A stretch of 64,000 nucleotides of DNA, taken from the NCBI RefSeq assembly GCF_000701905.1, contig NZ_JNKC01000001.1, forward strand, positions 62,001-126,000. The letters run 5' to 3'. Shown in pieces: positions 52,659-62,906 of this stretch. The DNA is from Proteiniclasticum ruminis DSM 24773 (GTDB lineage Bacteria > Bacillota > Clostridia > Clostridiales > Clostridiaceae). Below the pieces are notes generated by a model. It was not told the DNA's origin, made no database searches, and saw only the letters and a program-made list of their open reading frames with translations. Made by a program: the position numbers and the translations under genes. Within the stretch, counting starts at the first letter, position 1, and each line of letters begins with the position of its first letter.

Positions 52659-52687
52659 TATATACTATACCTCTTGCCTCGGGACAA
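52659..52687 (-). promoter_or_regulatory. promoter of the ribbon-helix-helix gene
   Basis: TTGTCC (52682-52687), 17-base spacer, TATATA (52659-52664). The -10 is embedded in palindromic GTATATAC, a possible autoregulatory operator. Confidence 0.5.
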
Positions 52688-52745
52688 TACAATATATATT
52701 ATTTAAAATTCTTATGAACATCTTTAATTTTTTGGTATCAAAATG

Positions 52746-52778
52746 AAAAAGAGCCATGCCAAAGGAATGACTCTTTTT
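52746..52778. terminator. terminator after cdsA
   Basis: Twelve-pair stem AAAAAGAGTCAT/ATGGCTCTTTTT (one G-T pair) in the minus sense, with T tracts at both ends. Confidence 0.85.
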
Positions 52779-52823
52779 TATACAAGGATGTGCAGCCATG
52801 AAACTACGGCATCACGTCACATT

Positions 52824-53615
52824 CTATAAAACATACGTTGTATAGACATACACAATGAGGGCAACAAATAAGATAGAATCAAACCTGTCAAGTACTCCAC
52901 CATGTCCAGGAATCAGCTTAGGATAATCCTTCTCCCCTGCATACCGTTTGATTGCAGATGCTGCCAAATCTCCAATTTGTCCAAAAAACGCACCAACAAG
53001 GCCGATGAATGCAAAATGAACAATATTTGCACCAGATTCTGCTGAAATAAAATATCCGAGAATCAAAGCTCCAATGGTTCCTCCAAGTAAACCGCCAACC
53101 GCTCCTTCCACAGTCTTTTTGGGGCTCACACGCTCATTGAGCTTATGTTTCCCAAACAGTCTTCCAGAATAGTAGGCCAAGGTATCACAACCCCATGAGA
53201 TCACAAAAACAAGAGGAACATAGTACATTCCGTATTCTTTATCGCCCAGAAGCAAAAGAAAACTGAATAAAACCCCAGTGTACACAAATCCTGAGACAGT
53301 GATCCCAACATCTGTGATGTTTATCTTTTCATCAAAGACCATGTAGATAAATAAAAGCGCCGTCATAAGGGCCACTAGAACCCCCACATGTGCCAGCGGA
53401 TCAGAAGCAAACAGCACCACCGCATAATAGGAGATCAGTGCACCGTATCCTATAAGGGATAACGGATGATGACCTTTCTTCCGGACTACATGAAAATATT
53501 CAAACAGTCCACGGAAAGACAGAAAAAGCACTGCTGCTTTTAAATACCATCCGCCCAAAAAAATCAGAAGTAGAAATGGAGCCAGAATCAGTGCTCCTAT
53601 ATATCGATTATTCAC
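52824..53615 (-). CDS. cdsA: Phosphatidate cytidylyltransferase
   Basis: 263-residue membrane enzyme making CDP-diacylglycerol. About eight hydrophobic helices; the C-terminal signature is present in GQIGDLAASAIKRYAGEKDYPKLIPGHGG...DRFDS (a run near residues 205-245, key residues S, K, D, HGG, DR and D). GTG start (53613-53615) overlaps the uppS stop. Operon frr-uppS-cdsA. Confidence 0.94.
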   Translation of the reverse strand: MNNRYIGALILAPFLLLIFLGGWYLKAAVLFLSFRGLFEYFHVVRKKGHHPLSLIGYGALISYYAVVLFASDPLAHVGVLVALMTALLFIYMVFDEKINITDVGITVSGFVYTGVLFSFLLLLGDKEYGMYYVPLVFVISWGCDTLAYYSGRLFGKHKLNERVSPKKTVEGAVGGLLGGTIGALILGYFISAESGANIVHFAFIGLVGAFFGQIGDLAASAIKRYAGEKDYPKLIPGHGGVLDRFDSILFVALIVYVYTTYVL

Positions 53616-54375
53616 CCTTTACTCCCCCAAATCGGCGGTCTCGTTTCTGATAATCTGAAATTGCCTGTCTCAGATGTGCTTCAGTGAAATCCGGCCAAAA
53701 AATCTGATTGAACCATAGTTCGCTGTATGCGCCTTGATAGAGCAGAAAATTAGACAGCCTGAGTTCTCCACTGGGTCTTATGATCAGTTCCGGGTCTGGC
53801 TGTCCTTTTGTATACAAAAACTCTTTGAAAGACTCCTCTGAAAGGTCTTCCATAGAAAACTTGCGCTCTTCTACTGCTTGAACAAGTTCTCTGATACCAT
53901 GAAGTATCTCTTCCCGTCCACCATAATTCAACGCAAGGTTCATCTGTACGCCTGTGTTGTTCTGCGTCATTTCCTTGGCTTCTTTCAGCGCCTCCTGAGC
54001 CTTTATGGGAAGTCTGTCCGTATTCCCCACATAGTTCACCACGACGTTGTTTTCATGAAGCTCTTTCAGCTCATTTTTCAGATATTCAATAAGAAGAGAC
54101 ATCAGGGCATTCACTTCATCTTTAGGCCGTTTCCAGTTTTCAGTGGAAAAAGCATAGAGGGTCAGGAACCTGACCCCTAAGCGATTGCATTCTTTTAGTA
54201 TTCTTCTTATAGTCTCCACTCCCGCCTTATGACCCATGGTTCTTGGCAGATTTCTCTTCTTTGCCCACCTGCCATTGCCATCCATAATAATGCCAATATG
54301 CTTCGGGATTCTCTCCATATCCAGCACTGCTTCGGTCGCTTCCACTGGACCAGTCTTCTTAAAAATACTAAACAT
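53608..54375 (-). CDS. uppS: Undecaprenyl diphosphate synthase (isoprenyl transferase)
   Basis: 255 residues. cis-Prenyltransferase that makes the lipid carrier for peptidoglycan. Signature IMDGNGRWAKKRNLPR near residue 30 with the catalytic aspartate, AFSTENWKRP, and the C-terminal IIRPSGELRLSNFLLYQ. ATG after AAGG. Between frr and cdsA, the classical order. Confidence 0.96.
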   Translation of the reverse strand: MFSIFKKTGPVEATEAVLDMERIPKHIGIIMDGNGRWAKKRNLPRTMGHKAGVETIRRILKECNRLGVRFLTLYAFSTENWKRPKDEVNALMSLLIEYLKNELKELHENNVVVNYVGNTDRLPIKAQEALKEAKEMTQNNTGVQMNLALNYGGREEILHGIRELVQAVEERKFSMEDLSEESFKEFLYTKGQPDPELIIRPSGELRLSNFLLYQGAYSELWFNQIFWPDFTEAHLRQAISDYQKRDRRFGGVKGE

Positions 54376-54399
54376 GTCTTACCTTCTTTCAAATGGAAA

Positions 54400-54951
54400 C
54401 TATACAGTCATGATCTCTTTTTCTTTATTCTGCAGAATCTTGTCTACTTTCTTGATGAAATCATCCACTTTTTTCTGAACATCTTCTTCGCCCTTCTTCA
54501 CTTCATCTTCAGAGACTTCTTTCTTCATTCCTTTGATCTTTTCAATGACATCTCTTCTAATAGATCTGATGGCAATCTTTGCCTCTTCGCCTTTTTTATG
54601 TACTACCTTTACCAGATTCTTTCTGGTTTCTTCTGTCAGTTCAGGCACGATGAGACGAATGACTGATCCATCATTATTCGGATTGATGTTCAGCTCGGAC
54701 ATATTGATGGCTTTTTCAATGGCTTTCAAGGCAGACTTTTCCCAAGGTGTGATCATAAGCACTCTTGGTTCTGGTGATGATACATTACCTACCTGGCTGA
54801 TTGGAACCATGCTTCCATAATACTCCACTTCGATTCGGTCCAGCATGGTAGGATTGGCCCGTCCAGCTTTTAATGTGGCAAGTTCAGCCTCCAGATTGCT
54901 GATGGACTTTCCCATCTTTTCTTCCATGGTTTTCATTAAATCTTTAAACAT
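54400..54951 (-). CDS. frr: Ribosome recycling factor
   Basis: 183 residues, three-helix bundle plus small beta domain. Landmarks LKAGRANPTMLDRIEVEYYGS and EDEVKKGEEDVQK near the C-terminus. Splits post-termination ribosomes with EF-G. ATG after AGGAGG; 30 bases after pyrH. Confidence 0.96.
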   Translation of the reverse strand: MFKDLMKTMEEKMGKSISNLEAELATLKAGRANPTMLDRIEVEYYGSMVPISQVGNVSSPEPRVLMITPWEKSALKAIEKAINMSELNINPNNDGSVIRLIVPELTEETRKNLVKVVHKKGEEAKIAIRSIRRDVIEKIKGMKKEVSEDEVKKGEEDVQKKVDDFIKKVDKILQNKEKEIMTV

Positions 54952-54981
54952 AGTCGATCCTCCTATTATTTGTTATTCTGG

Positions 54982-55745
<764 letters not shown>

Positions 55746-55747
<2 letters not shown>

Positions 55748-55777
55748 AAAAAGAGAACACCAAGGTGTTCTCTTTTT
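55746..55777. terminator. terminator after tsf
   Basis: Stem AAAAAGAGAACACC/GGTGTTCTCTTTTT with a two-base loop and T7 in the minus sense. Confidence 0.9.
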
Positions 55778-55804
55778 CGTTCTTTCGAATCCTTGTTTTG
55801 CTTT

Positions 55805-56716
55805 TTACTTGTTTTGTCCCATCTGAGCAGCTACTTCTGCAGCAAAATCTACTTCTTCTTTTTCGATTCCTTCGCCCTTCTCAAATCTCACAAACTTCAC
55901 AAGCTTGATGTTTCCAAGCTTCTTGGACTCTTCCTTTACAAATGCCTCAATGGAGAGGTCAGGGTTCTTAACGAACATCTGATTCACAAGACAAACTTCC
56001 TTGAAGAACTTGTTGATTCTTCCATCAACCATCTTATCAACGATCTTTTCTGGCTTACCTTCGTTCAGTGCCTGTACCCGGTAGATTTCTCTTTCTCTTT
56101 CAATGGTATCTGCATCTACAGAGGAGTTGTCAAGGAACTGAGGATTCAGCGCAGCTACGTGCATTGCTACATCCTTAGCTACAGATGCAACTTCCTGTGA
56201 AGCATTTTCAGCGTCAACCTGAACCAGAACACCAATCTTTCCGCCCATATGGATGTAAGAGGATACCAGTCCTGCTGGAGCTTCCATCTTCTCATATCTT
56301 CTCAGGTTCATGTTTTCACCTAGCTTAGCGATAAGCGCAGTGATTGCATCCTGGATGGTAGCGTCGCCGTATGGAAGTGCTTTCACAGCTTCCAGACTGT
56401 CTACGTTGCTTTCAGCTACAGCTTTAGCAATATCATTAGCAAGAGCTACAAAAGCTTCATTTGCCGATACGAAGTCTGTTTCACAGTTCAGCTCTATAAT
56501 AGAAGCATTCTTCAGATCATCGGATACATATGTTGCGATGACACCTTCAGCAGCTACTCTTCCAGACTTCTTCGCAGCGGAAGCAAGTCCCTTTTCTCTC
56601 AGGATATCAACAGCCTTTTCTAAATCTCCTTCAGCCTGGGTCAGAGCCTTCTTACAGTCCATCATACCAGCGCCGGTCTTATCTCTTAATTCTTTTACAG
56701 CTTGTGCACTAATCAC
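55805..56716 (-). CDS. tsf: Elongation factor Ts
   Basis: 303 residues. Nucleotide exchange factor of EF-Tu. UBA-like N-terminal domain with [19 protein letters not shown], the TDFVSAN motif (INCETDFV type: [15 protein letters not shown]) and the dimerisation subdomains. GTG start (56714-56716), eight bases after GGAGG. Downstream of rpsB. Confidence 0.97.
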   Translation of the reverse strand: MISAQAVKELRDKTGAGMMDCKKALTQAEGDLEKAVDILREKGLASAAKKSGRVAAEGVIATYVSDDLKNASIIELNCETDFVSANEAFVALANDIAKAVAESNVDSLEAVKALPYGDATIQDAITALIAKLGENMNLRRYEKMEAPAGLVSSYIHMGGKIGVLVQVDAENASQEVASVAKDVAMHVAALNPQFLDNSSVDADTIEREREIYRVQALNEGKPEKIVDKMVDGRINKFFKEVCLVNQMFVKNPDLSIEAFVKEESKKLGNIKLVKFVRFEKGEGIEKEEVDFAAEVAAQMGQNK

Positions 56717-56765
56717 AGTTTATTCCTCCTAAAAATTCATTTCAAATATTGGTCACTCTATAAGA

Positions 56766-56793
56766 AAAGGTAAATGGAAAACCACCTACCTTT
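56766..56793 (-). terminator. attenuator-like hairpin between rpsB and tsf
   Basis: Stem AAAGGTA/TACCTTT with an inner TGG-TTTT-CCA stem, then TTCTTAT in the minus sense. Probably a partial terminator that lowers tsf relative to rpsB. Confidence 0.45.
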
Positions 56794-56799
56794 CACTTT

Positions 56800-57501
56800 T
56801 TACTCTGCTATTTCTTCACCCTGTCTAGCTTCAAGAATGGCATCTCCCAGTCTAGCTGTAATCAGCTTAACCGCTCTGATGGCATCATCGTTTCCAGGAA
56901 TGATGTAATCAATTTCGTCTGGATCGCAGTTTGTATCAACGATAGCAACGATTGGAATATTCAGTGCTTTTGCTTCTGCAATTGCAATTCTTTCTTTTCT
57001 TGGGTCAACAATGAAGATTGCTCCAATGTTGTTTACATCAAGATTCTTGATACCGCCAAGGTTCTTTTCGAGTTTTTCAAGCTCATTCATAAGAGCTGCT
57101 ACTTCCTTCTTTGGAAGAACTTCAAAAGTACCATCTTCCTGCATAACGCGGATTTCTTCCATTCTAGCAATTCTCTTCTTGATGGTGCCGAAGTTTGTCA
57201 GCATACCGCCAAGCCATCTGTTGTTTACAAAGTGCATGTTTGCTCTCAGCGCTTCTTCCTGAATTGCTTCCTGAGCCTGCTTCTTTGTACCAACGAAAAG
57301 AATGTCCTTACCTTCAGCTGCGACTTCTCTAACGAAATCATAAGCTACGTCGATAAGCTTCACAGTCTTCTGAAGATCGATGATATAGATCCCGTTTCTC
57401 TCTGTGAAAATGTATGGAGCCATCTTAGGGTTCCATCTTCTGGTCTGGTGACCAAAGTGAACACCAGCTTCTAAAAGCTGTTTCATTGAAATTACTGCCA
57501 T
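56800..57501 (-). CDS. rpsB: 30S ribosomal protein S2
   Basis: 233 residues, full length. Landmarks [22 protein letters not shown], and [10 protein letters not shown], and [17 protein letters not shown] (each within the conserved S2 core). ATG after AGGAGGT. Preceded by a leader of about 100 bases with a hairpin at 57545-57575. Confidence 0.97.
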   Translation of the reverse strand: MAVISMKQLLEAGVHFGHQTRRWNPKMAPYIFTERNGIYIIDLQKTVKLIDVAYDFVREVAAEGKDILFVGTKKQAQEAIQEEALRANMHFVNNRWLGGMLTNFGTIKKRIARMEEIRVMQEDGTFEVLPKKEVAALMNELEKLEKNLGGIKNLDVNNIGAIFIVDPRKERIAIAEAKALNIPIVAIVDTNCDPDEIDYIIPGNDDAIRAVKLITARLGDAILEARQGEEIAE

Positions 57502-57544
57502 TTTTTTTACCTCCTGGTTTTTAACCTTCCATCCACTTCATTTC

Positions 57545-57575
57545 TCAGAGAAACCCTTTCAGGCAACCTCTCTGA
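57545..57575 (-). promoter_or_regulatory. hairpin in the rpsB leader
   Basis: Perfect seven-pair stem TCAGAGA/TCTCTGA enclosing GGTTGCC...AGGG. Ribosomal protein S2 represses its own mRNA in some bacteria through a leader hairpin; equivalence here is an inference. Confidence 0.4.
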
Positions 57576-57608
57576 AATCAGTGAATGTGATTATTTTTAT
57601 CCTAAAGT

Positions 57609-57637
57609 AGTATACCATAAGCTTCCTTCAGAAGCAA
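57609..57637 (-). promoter_or_regulatory. promoter of rpsB-tsf
   Basis: TTGCTT (57632-57637), 17-base spacer, TATACT (57609-57614). Confidence 0.65.
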
Positions 57638-57638
57638 C

Positions 57639-57663
57639 AAAAACCAGTTTGAAACTGGTTTTT
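57639..57663. terminator. terminator after codY
   Basis: Twelve-pair stem AAAAACCAGTTT/AAACTGGTTTTT with a one-base loop centre; T5 tract in both senses. Confidence 0.85.
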
Positions 57664-57700
57664 ATCTAAAATTCAATTTTTCTTCGTTAGACCAACAGGA

Positions 57701-58474
57701 TTATTTACGGATATCCAGTTTTTCCAGAAGTTTATCATTCAGAATTGTGATTCTGGTCCCCTTCATTCCTAGGGATCTGGATTTAATTACACCAGCACTT
57801 TCCAGCTTTCTCAGCGCATTGACAATAACAGACCTGGTGATTCCGACTTTATCAGCAATTCTAGATGCAACAAGAAGTCCCTCATCTCCATCCAGTTCTC
57901 TGAAAATATGGTTCACGGCTTCCTTCTCACTGTAGGAGAGCGTCTGAATCGCCAAATCCACCACATCATTCTTTCTCTGGTCTTCTTCACTTTCCAGCTG
58001 TTTCGATCTGAGGATCTCAAGACCGATGATTGTTGCAGAATACTCAGCAAGAACGATATCCTCGTCTGTATATTCCCCTTCAAGAGATACAAGAATCAGT
58101 GTACCTAACCGCTCGCGATTTCCGTTTATAGGCACGATGGTCGTAATCTTATCCTTGCCTTCATATTCCTTCTCAATGTTCAGCACATACCGTTCATCTG
58201 CACTGAGATTCACTAATGTTTCACCAATCTTGAGAAGTGTATCATTATAATCGTCGCTGTATTTCATCTCTTCCAATACAGATGAATACTCATCTTTTGT
58301 TGTGAATGGATATGTGAACTTATGACCTAAGATCTTACCTCTTCGGCTGACCACATACACATCGGAATGGAGCTCCTCGCTTAAGATTTCGCAAATATCA
58401 TCAAAAACAACAGGTTCAGTTCCTGATTTTTGAAGGATCTTATTGAGTTTTCTTGTCTTATTTAATAATGACAT
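57701..58474 (-). CDS. codY: GTP- and branched-chain amino acid-sensing repressor CodY
   Basis: 257 residues. Global nutritional regulator of Gram-positive bacteria. N-terminal GAF domain (1-155) that binds Ile/Leu/Val, then the winged helix with [20 protein letters not shown] (recognition helix, about 205-224) and [11 protein letters not shown]. Length and both domains are complete. ATG after AAGGGGGAT. Monocistronic, between topA and rpsB rather than in the clpYQ operon seen in Bacillus. Confidence 0.97.
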   Translation of the reverse strand: MSLLNKTRKLNKILQKSGTEPVVFDDICEILSEELHSDVYVVSRRGKILGHKFTYPFTTKDEYSSVLEEMKYSDDYNDTLLKIGETLVNLSADERYVLNIEKEYEGKDKITTIVPINGNRERLGTLILVSLEGEYTDEDIVLAEYSATIIGLEILRSKQLESEEDQRKNDVVDLAIQTLSYSEKEAVNHIFRELDGDEGLLVASRIADKVGITRSVIVNALRKLESAGVIKSRSLGMKGTRITILNDKLLEKLDIRK

Positions 58475-58537
58475 CGTTATCCCCCTTACTCCTATGCTAA
58501 TATTGTGAATATTTTGAATTGTTACCGGTCCATCAAG

Positions 58538-58566
58538 ATGATATCATAAATTAAAGGATTATTCAA
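58538..58566 (-). promoter_or_regulatory. promoter of codY
   Basis: TTGAAT (58561-58566), 17-base spacer, TATCAT (58538-58543), about 64 bases upstream of the codY start. Confidence 0.65.
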
Positions 58567-58856
58567 TAATTTTGCACAATTCAAAATCCTTTTTTCTTGA
58601 GACAAACATTTATAAAAATGATTATTTTTTCGACTTCTTGATGAATATATAATAATTTCCAATGAAGACTCTTCATGAGTATCTGATTAATTTAGGATAC
58701 AAAATCAAAGTTTCTCGAAACTATGATGATTTTCCTACGAGACAATGAATTAAATAAATATTTCTGTAAAACCGATGAATTGTATTCTCAAATAAATTTA
58801 CAAATTTTCAAAAAACAAAGACTTATAAAGTATATACTCTTTCCAAACCGAAAGCA
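58567..58856. other. AT-rich gene-poor region between codY promoter and topA terminator
   Basis: About 290 bases, visibly richer in A/T than the genes around it. It contains the small dyad AGTTTC-TC-GAAACT (58709-58722) and two short plus-strand frames (58662-58748, 28 residues; 58723-58860, 45 residues) in different frames that could be pieces of one eroded gene. Neither has a ribosome site. Nothing else recognised. Confidence 0.5.
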
Positions 58857-58863
58857 ATAAGAA

Positions 58864-58902
58864 AAGGAAAAGGTGCTCTCATGCATCTTTTCCCTTTTCC
58901 TT
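58864..58902. terminator. terminator after topA
   Basis: Ten-pair stem AAGGAAAAGG/CCTTTTCCTT with a 19-base loop and T-rich tail in the minus sense. Confidence 0.65.
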
Positions 58903-58922
58903 CATTTTGGGCGAAGACTTCA

Positions 58923-61016
58923 TTATTCTTCTTCGCTTGCTTTTTCCACTTTTTTCTTATAACCGCATCCCTCTGTCGCACAATCCAAATAGGTTCCGTC
59001 TTTCTTGGAATACTTTTTGTAAAGTAGACCATTACACTGCGGACACGATTCTTTCACTGGTTCATACCAGCTGACATAATTACATTCGGGATATCTGGAA
59101 CAGCCAAAAAACTTCTTTCCTTTTCTGGATTTTCTCTGGAGAACATCTCCTTCATGGCAGGTGGGACATTTAACATCCAGCTTCTCCACAATGGCTTTCG
59201 TGTTTTTACAGTCCGGATAACCGGAACACGCCAGGAATTTCCCAAATCTTCCATTCTTTATGACAAAATGTTTGCCACACTTGTCACAGAGTTCGTCAGA
59301 AATCTCATCTTCAATGGTAATTTTGGAGACGGTACTCTCTGCGTGATCAATATCTTTTTTCAGTGGAGCATAGAAACTTCCAACAACTTCTTTCCATGTC
59401 TCCTTGCCCTCTTCAATCAGGTCCAATCTGGACTCCATATCTGCGGTGAACTCCACATCCACAATATCTTTAAAATAGGAGCTCATGAGATCATTGACGA
59501 TCTTTCCCAGATCTGTAGGAAGCAGACTCTTTTTGTCTCTTTCCACATAAAGTCTGTTCAGAAGAGTCGAAATAGTTGGTGCATATGTGGAAGGACGGCC
59601 TATACCAAGCTCTTCCAATGTCTTAACAAAACTGGCTTCCGTATATCTTGCCGGAGGCTGCGTAAAGTGCTGATTGAGCTTTATTTCCCTGCTGTCGAGA
59701 ACTTCATTCTCATCTAGCTCTGGTATTGCGGTATTCTCCTCCTCCTCCTCACTCTGGTAATCATAAAGCTTCATAAATCCATCAAAGGCTACGGAAGAAC
59801 CACTGGCTCTGAACTTATAATCACCGTTAAGGACTTCCAGCGATATGGTATTCAACTTACAGCTGGCCATCTGACTGGCTACAAATCTTTCCCAAATGAG
59901 CTTATAAAGCTTGTACTCCTCTGATTTCAGACTGTCTTTCACTAGTTCTGGTGTGAGCTGCACATTGGAAGGTCTGATGGCTTCATGAGCATCCTGTGCA
60001 TTCTTTTTTCCTTTATACACCCTTGGTGTGCTGGGATAATAGCTCTTTCCAAAATTCGTTTCAATGAACTCTTTTGCTGCAGTCTGGGCTTCATCCGATA
60101 CTCTGGTGGAATCTGTTCTCATATAGGTGATGAGACCAACCGAACCATGCCCCTTCACTTCCATACCTTCATAAAGCTTCTGAGCAATACTCATGGTCCT
60201 TCGGGTTTGATAATTCAGTCTTTTAGATGCTTCCTGCTGCAGGGTTGATGTGATAAAAGGCGCCAGTGGATTCTTTAGTTTGGTGCTCTTCTTTATGCTG
60301 GAAACCACAAAAGAACCGCTCTTCAGATCCTTTTCAATCTTCTGTGCCTCTTTCTCCGTTTCGATTTCAACTTTCTTGTTCTTATACTGTGCGAGTTTTG
60401 TGCGGATGGTCTTCTTTCCTTTTAACAGGTCCGCCTCAATACTCCAATATTCTTTGGAAACAAACTTCTCAATTTCTTTCTCTCTGTCACAGATGAGTTT
60501 AAGTGCAACGGACTGGACTCGTCCTGCACTAAGTCCCCATTTGACATTTCTCCACAGAATAGGACTGATTTCATAACCAACGAGCCTATCCACAACACGT
60601 CTCGCCTGTTGGGCATCAAACACTTTCTGGTTAATGGGTCTCGCATTCTTGATGGATTTCTTGACCGCATCCTTCGTGATCTCATTGAATTCAATACGGA
60701 TGTTCTCTTCTGGATTGAGCTTCAGTATTTGAGCAAGATGGAAACTTATGGCTTCTCCTTCACGGTCAGGGTCAGTTGCCAGATAAACTTTGTCTGCTTT
60801 TTTAGCCTCTTTTCTGAGTTTAGCAAGCAGATCTCCCTTGCCCCTGATGGTGATGTATTTAGGCTCAAAATTATCCTCCACATTTACGCCAAGCTGGCTT
60901 TTTGGCAGATCCCGAATATGCCCCATGGATGCTTCCACAGTATATCCCGCTCCCAAATACTTTTTGATGGTTTTTGCTTTAGCTGGTGATTCAACGATTA
61001 CTAATTTCTGACTCAT
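58923..61016 (-). CDS. topA: DNA topoisomerase I
   Basis: 697-residue type IA topoisomerase that relaxes negative supercoils. TOPRIM domain (KLVIVESPAKAKTI at the start, ATDPDREGEAI near 115), catalytic tyrosine in LITYMRTDSTRV (about residue 300), and three C-terminal zinc ribbons: CDKCGKHF..., CPTCHEGD... and CPQCNGLL.... ATG at 61014-61016 after AAGGGAG; 26 more codons upstream have no ribosome site. Own promoter at 61126-61154. Confidence 0.97.
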   Translation of the reverse strand: MSQKLVIVESPAKAKTIKKYLGAGYTVEASMGHIRDLPKSQLGVNVEDNFEPKYITIRGKGDLLAKLRKEAKKADKVYLATDPDREGEAISFHLAQILKLNPEENIRIEFNEITKDAVKKSIKNARPINQKVFDAQQARRVVDRLVGYEISPILWRNVKWGLSAGRVQSVALKLICDREKEIEKFVSKEYWSIEADLLKGKKTIRTKLAQYKNKKVEIETEKEAQKIEKDLKSGSFVVSSIKKSTKLKNPLAPFITSTLQQEASKRLNYQTRRTMSIAQKLYEGMEVKGHGSVGLITYMRTDSTRVSDEAQTAAKEFIETNFGKSYYPSTPRVYKGKKNAQDAHEAIRPSNVQLTPELVKDSLKSEEYKLYKLIWERFVASQMASCKLNTISLEVLNGDYKFRASGSSVAFDGFMKLYDYQSEEEEENTAIPELDENEVLDSREIKLNQHFTQPPARYTEASFVKTLEELGIGRPSTYAPTISTLLNRLYVERDKKSLLPTDLGKIVNDLMSSYFKDIVDVEFTADMESRLDLIEEGKETWKEVVGSFYAPLKKDIDHAESTVSKITIEDEISDELCDKCGKHFVIKNGRFGKFLACSGYPDCKNTKAIVEKLDVKCPTCHEGDVLQRKSRKGKKFFGCSRYPECNYVSWYEPVKESCPQCNGLLYKKYSKKDGTYLDCATEGCGYKKKVEKASEEE

Positions 61017-61125
61017 ACATTCTCCCTTAAAGGTATATTCATACACTATATTAATGGAATATCTAAATTCTCGATTCATATTCCAGTTATTCACCTTACT
61101 GGTGAACTTTGTGAATTAATTCCAT

Positions 61126-61154
61126 ATTCTATACCATGAAATTTGAAATGTCAA
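61126..61154 (-). promoter_or_regulatory. promoter of topA
   Basis: TTGACA (61149-61154), 17-base spacer, TAGAAT (61126-61131). The leader has a small hairpin TTCACC-AGTAA-GGTGAA (61090-61106). Confidence 0.7.
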
Positions 61155-61233
61155 AAGAATATTTATCTGAACAGCATGAATACCTTAGCAAAAACACGTA
61201 CAAACCTCATTTCCCCCTCTAGATTTCTTCAAA

Positions 61234-62028
61234 TCACTCCGTCCCTTTATGGCGTTTTCTGAAATCCTCAGAAAAATCCCTACTATTATATAGTATGCCG
61301 GCTCCCAGTTCTATGAGGTGATTACATCCCTGCCCCCAAGGAGATTCTGCTTGGTGGGGTACAGCATGAACCTCTCTGTTGATCTCCACACCGTAGGTCG
61401 CTGTATGCAAGGAACCGCTTTTCATAGATGCTTCAGTGACAACAATATCTTCTGATAAAGCAGCAATGATTCTGTTTCTCATGGGAAATGTCCATTTTTC
61501 AGGTTTGAACCCGCGAGGATACTCAGACAACAGAAGTCCACTGGTTGAAATACTCTTGAAAAGTTCCGCATTTTCTTTTGGGTAGTCAATCCCAAGGCCG
61601 CATCCCAGCACACAAATGGTGGTGTTTCCATCTTGAAGAGCAGTCCTGTGGGCTGCTGTATCAACCCCTCTGGCTCCACCACTGATTATGGTGATGTTGT
61701 AAAGAGAAAGCTCTCTTACGATGTTCTTCGTTATTTTCAGTCCATATGCAGAAGGAGCCCTTGAGCCTACAACAGCTACAGCAGCTTCTTTCAGCAGCTT
61801 TTTTTCCCCTCGATAATAGAGTAGTAAAGGAGGATTTGATAAATCATACAGCTTCTCTGGATAATCCTCATCTCCGATGAGGAGAAAAGGCTCAGCTCCA
61901 GTACGTATATTCCCCGGAGAAACCGTATCCCCAAACATCATTTTCCTTTTCTCCGTATAGGTACCGAAGGAGAATGCCGCAAAGAGCCGCTGCTTTCTGG
62001 ACAGCGACATATAAAGCTCACGTTCCAT
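61234..62028 (-). CDS. dprA: DNA-processing protein DprA/Smf
   Basis: 264 residues. Loads RecA on incoming single-stranded DNA during transformation. Rossmann-type core: VAVVGSRAPSAYG, IISGGARGVDTAAH, GCGLGIDYPKEN, and FPMRNRIIAALSEDIVVTEA, all conserved. An N-terminal helical part of about 70 residues is present; the C-terminal winged helix found in some DprA proteins is absent. ATG at 62026-62028 after GGAGG at nine bases. Next to topA and rnhB, a common Firmicutes order. Confidence 0.94.
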   Translation of the reverse strand: MERELYMSLSRKQRLFAAFSFGTYTEKRKMMFGDTVSPGNIRTGAEPFLLIGDEDYPEKLYDLSNPPLLLYYRGEKKLLKEAAVAVVGSRAPSAYGLKITKNIVRELSLYNITIISGGARGVDTAAHRTALQDGNTTICVLGCGLGIDYPKENAELFKSISTSGLLLSEYPRGFKPEKWTFPMRNRIIAALSEDIVVTEASMKSGSLHTATYGVEINREVHAVPHQAESPWGQGCNHLIELGAGILYNSRDFSEDFRKRHKGTE

Positions 62029-62111
62029 AATAAAACCTCCACATAAATATAGTATCAAGTACTACTATTATCGGGGAGGTTTGTAGTTCTATTCAGTTTA
62101 CTGCTGTTCTG

Positions 62112-62906
62112 TCATTTCAGGATATTCGAAAGAAAAGAAATCCTGTGTATAGGGGTTGCTCCCTTCTCCTGCAAAGCATCCAGATGATCTTTGCTGCCAT
62201 AGCCTGCATTATGATCAAATCCGTATTGCGGATAATATAACGCATAGTTTTCCATCAGCCTGTCCCGGTGCACCTTGGCAATGATGGATGCACAAGCGAT
62301 AGAGGCACTGATTGTGTCCCCTTTCACCAGTGCAATGTTTTGCCCCTGATAGTCTTTGATCTTATATCCATCAGAAAGAACCAGCTCCGGTACCACAGAA
62401 AGGGTACGAACCGCTCCACGAAACACTTCATGATTGCAATACGAAATCCCAAGGCGGTCAATATCAAGATTGCTCATTTCATAGATGCTGTAAGATACCG
62501 CTTTTTCTTTAATAATTTCCGCAAGAATCTCCCGGTTCTTCTTTGATATTTTTTTCGAGTCATCGATCCCTAAAATCATTTCCGTAAATGTATCATCCAT
62601 GGGCAGAATCACCGCTGCGCCCACGATAGGCCCTGCCAAGGGTCCTCTTCCCACTTCATCCACTCCGCAGACAATTTTACCATAGGAAAGATCGTGCTGA
62701 TATAAAGCTTTTACACGCAGTCTCTCTCTCTCTTCTGCTTCCTTGGACTTTTTCAGACTGAGTCCTATCCCTTGAACTGCTTTCCGATGGTCTTCAAGAA
62801 GAGCAGCTATCCATTCTTCTCTATTTTCCAGAACCAGTTCTGAGTGTTCTTTCACGTACTTTCTGATGGCTGCTGCGCTCTCACTTAATATCTCCGGTTT
62901 ATTCAT
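62112..62906 (-). CDS. rnhB: Ribonuclease HII
   Basis: 264 residues. Cuts RNA in RNA-DNA hybrids and at single ribonucleotides. Catalytic residues in CGVDEVGRGPLAGP (about residue 80), LGIDDSKK and the later SDGYKIKD aspartate and ACASIIAKVHRD. An N-terminal extension of about 75 residues, typical of Firmicutes, precedes the core. Start overlaps the rbgA stop by 8 bases. Confidence 0.95.
   Translation of the reverse strand: MNKPEILSESAAAIRKYVKEHSELVLENREEWIAALLEDHRKAVQGIGLSLKKSKEAEERERLRVKALYQHDLSYGKIVCGVDEVGRGPLAGPIVGAAVILPMDDTFTEMILGIDDSKKISKKNREILAEIIKEKAVSYSIYEMSNLDIDRLGISYCNHEVFRGAVRTLSVVPELVLSDGYKIKDYQGQNIALVKGDTISASIACASIIAKVHRDRLMENYALYYPQYGFDHNAGYGSKDHLDALQEKGATPIHRISFLSNILK

Noticed and set aside
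58803-58817. CodY-box-like AATTTTC plus A-run near codY
   Set aside because: Three mismatches to the consensus in very AT-rich DNA, and it lies more than 230 bases upstream of the codY promoter next to the topA terminator.
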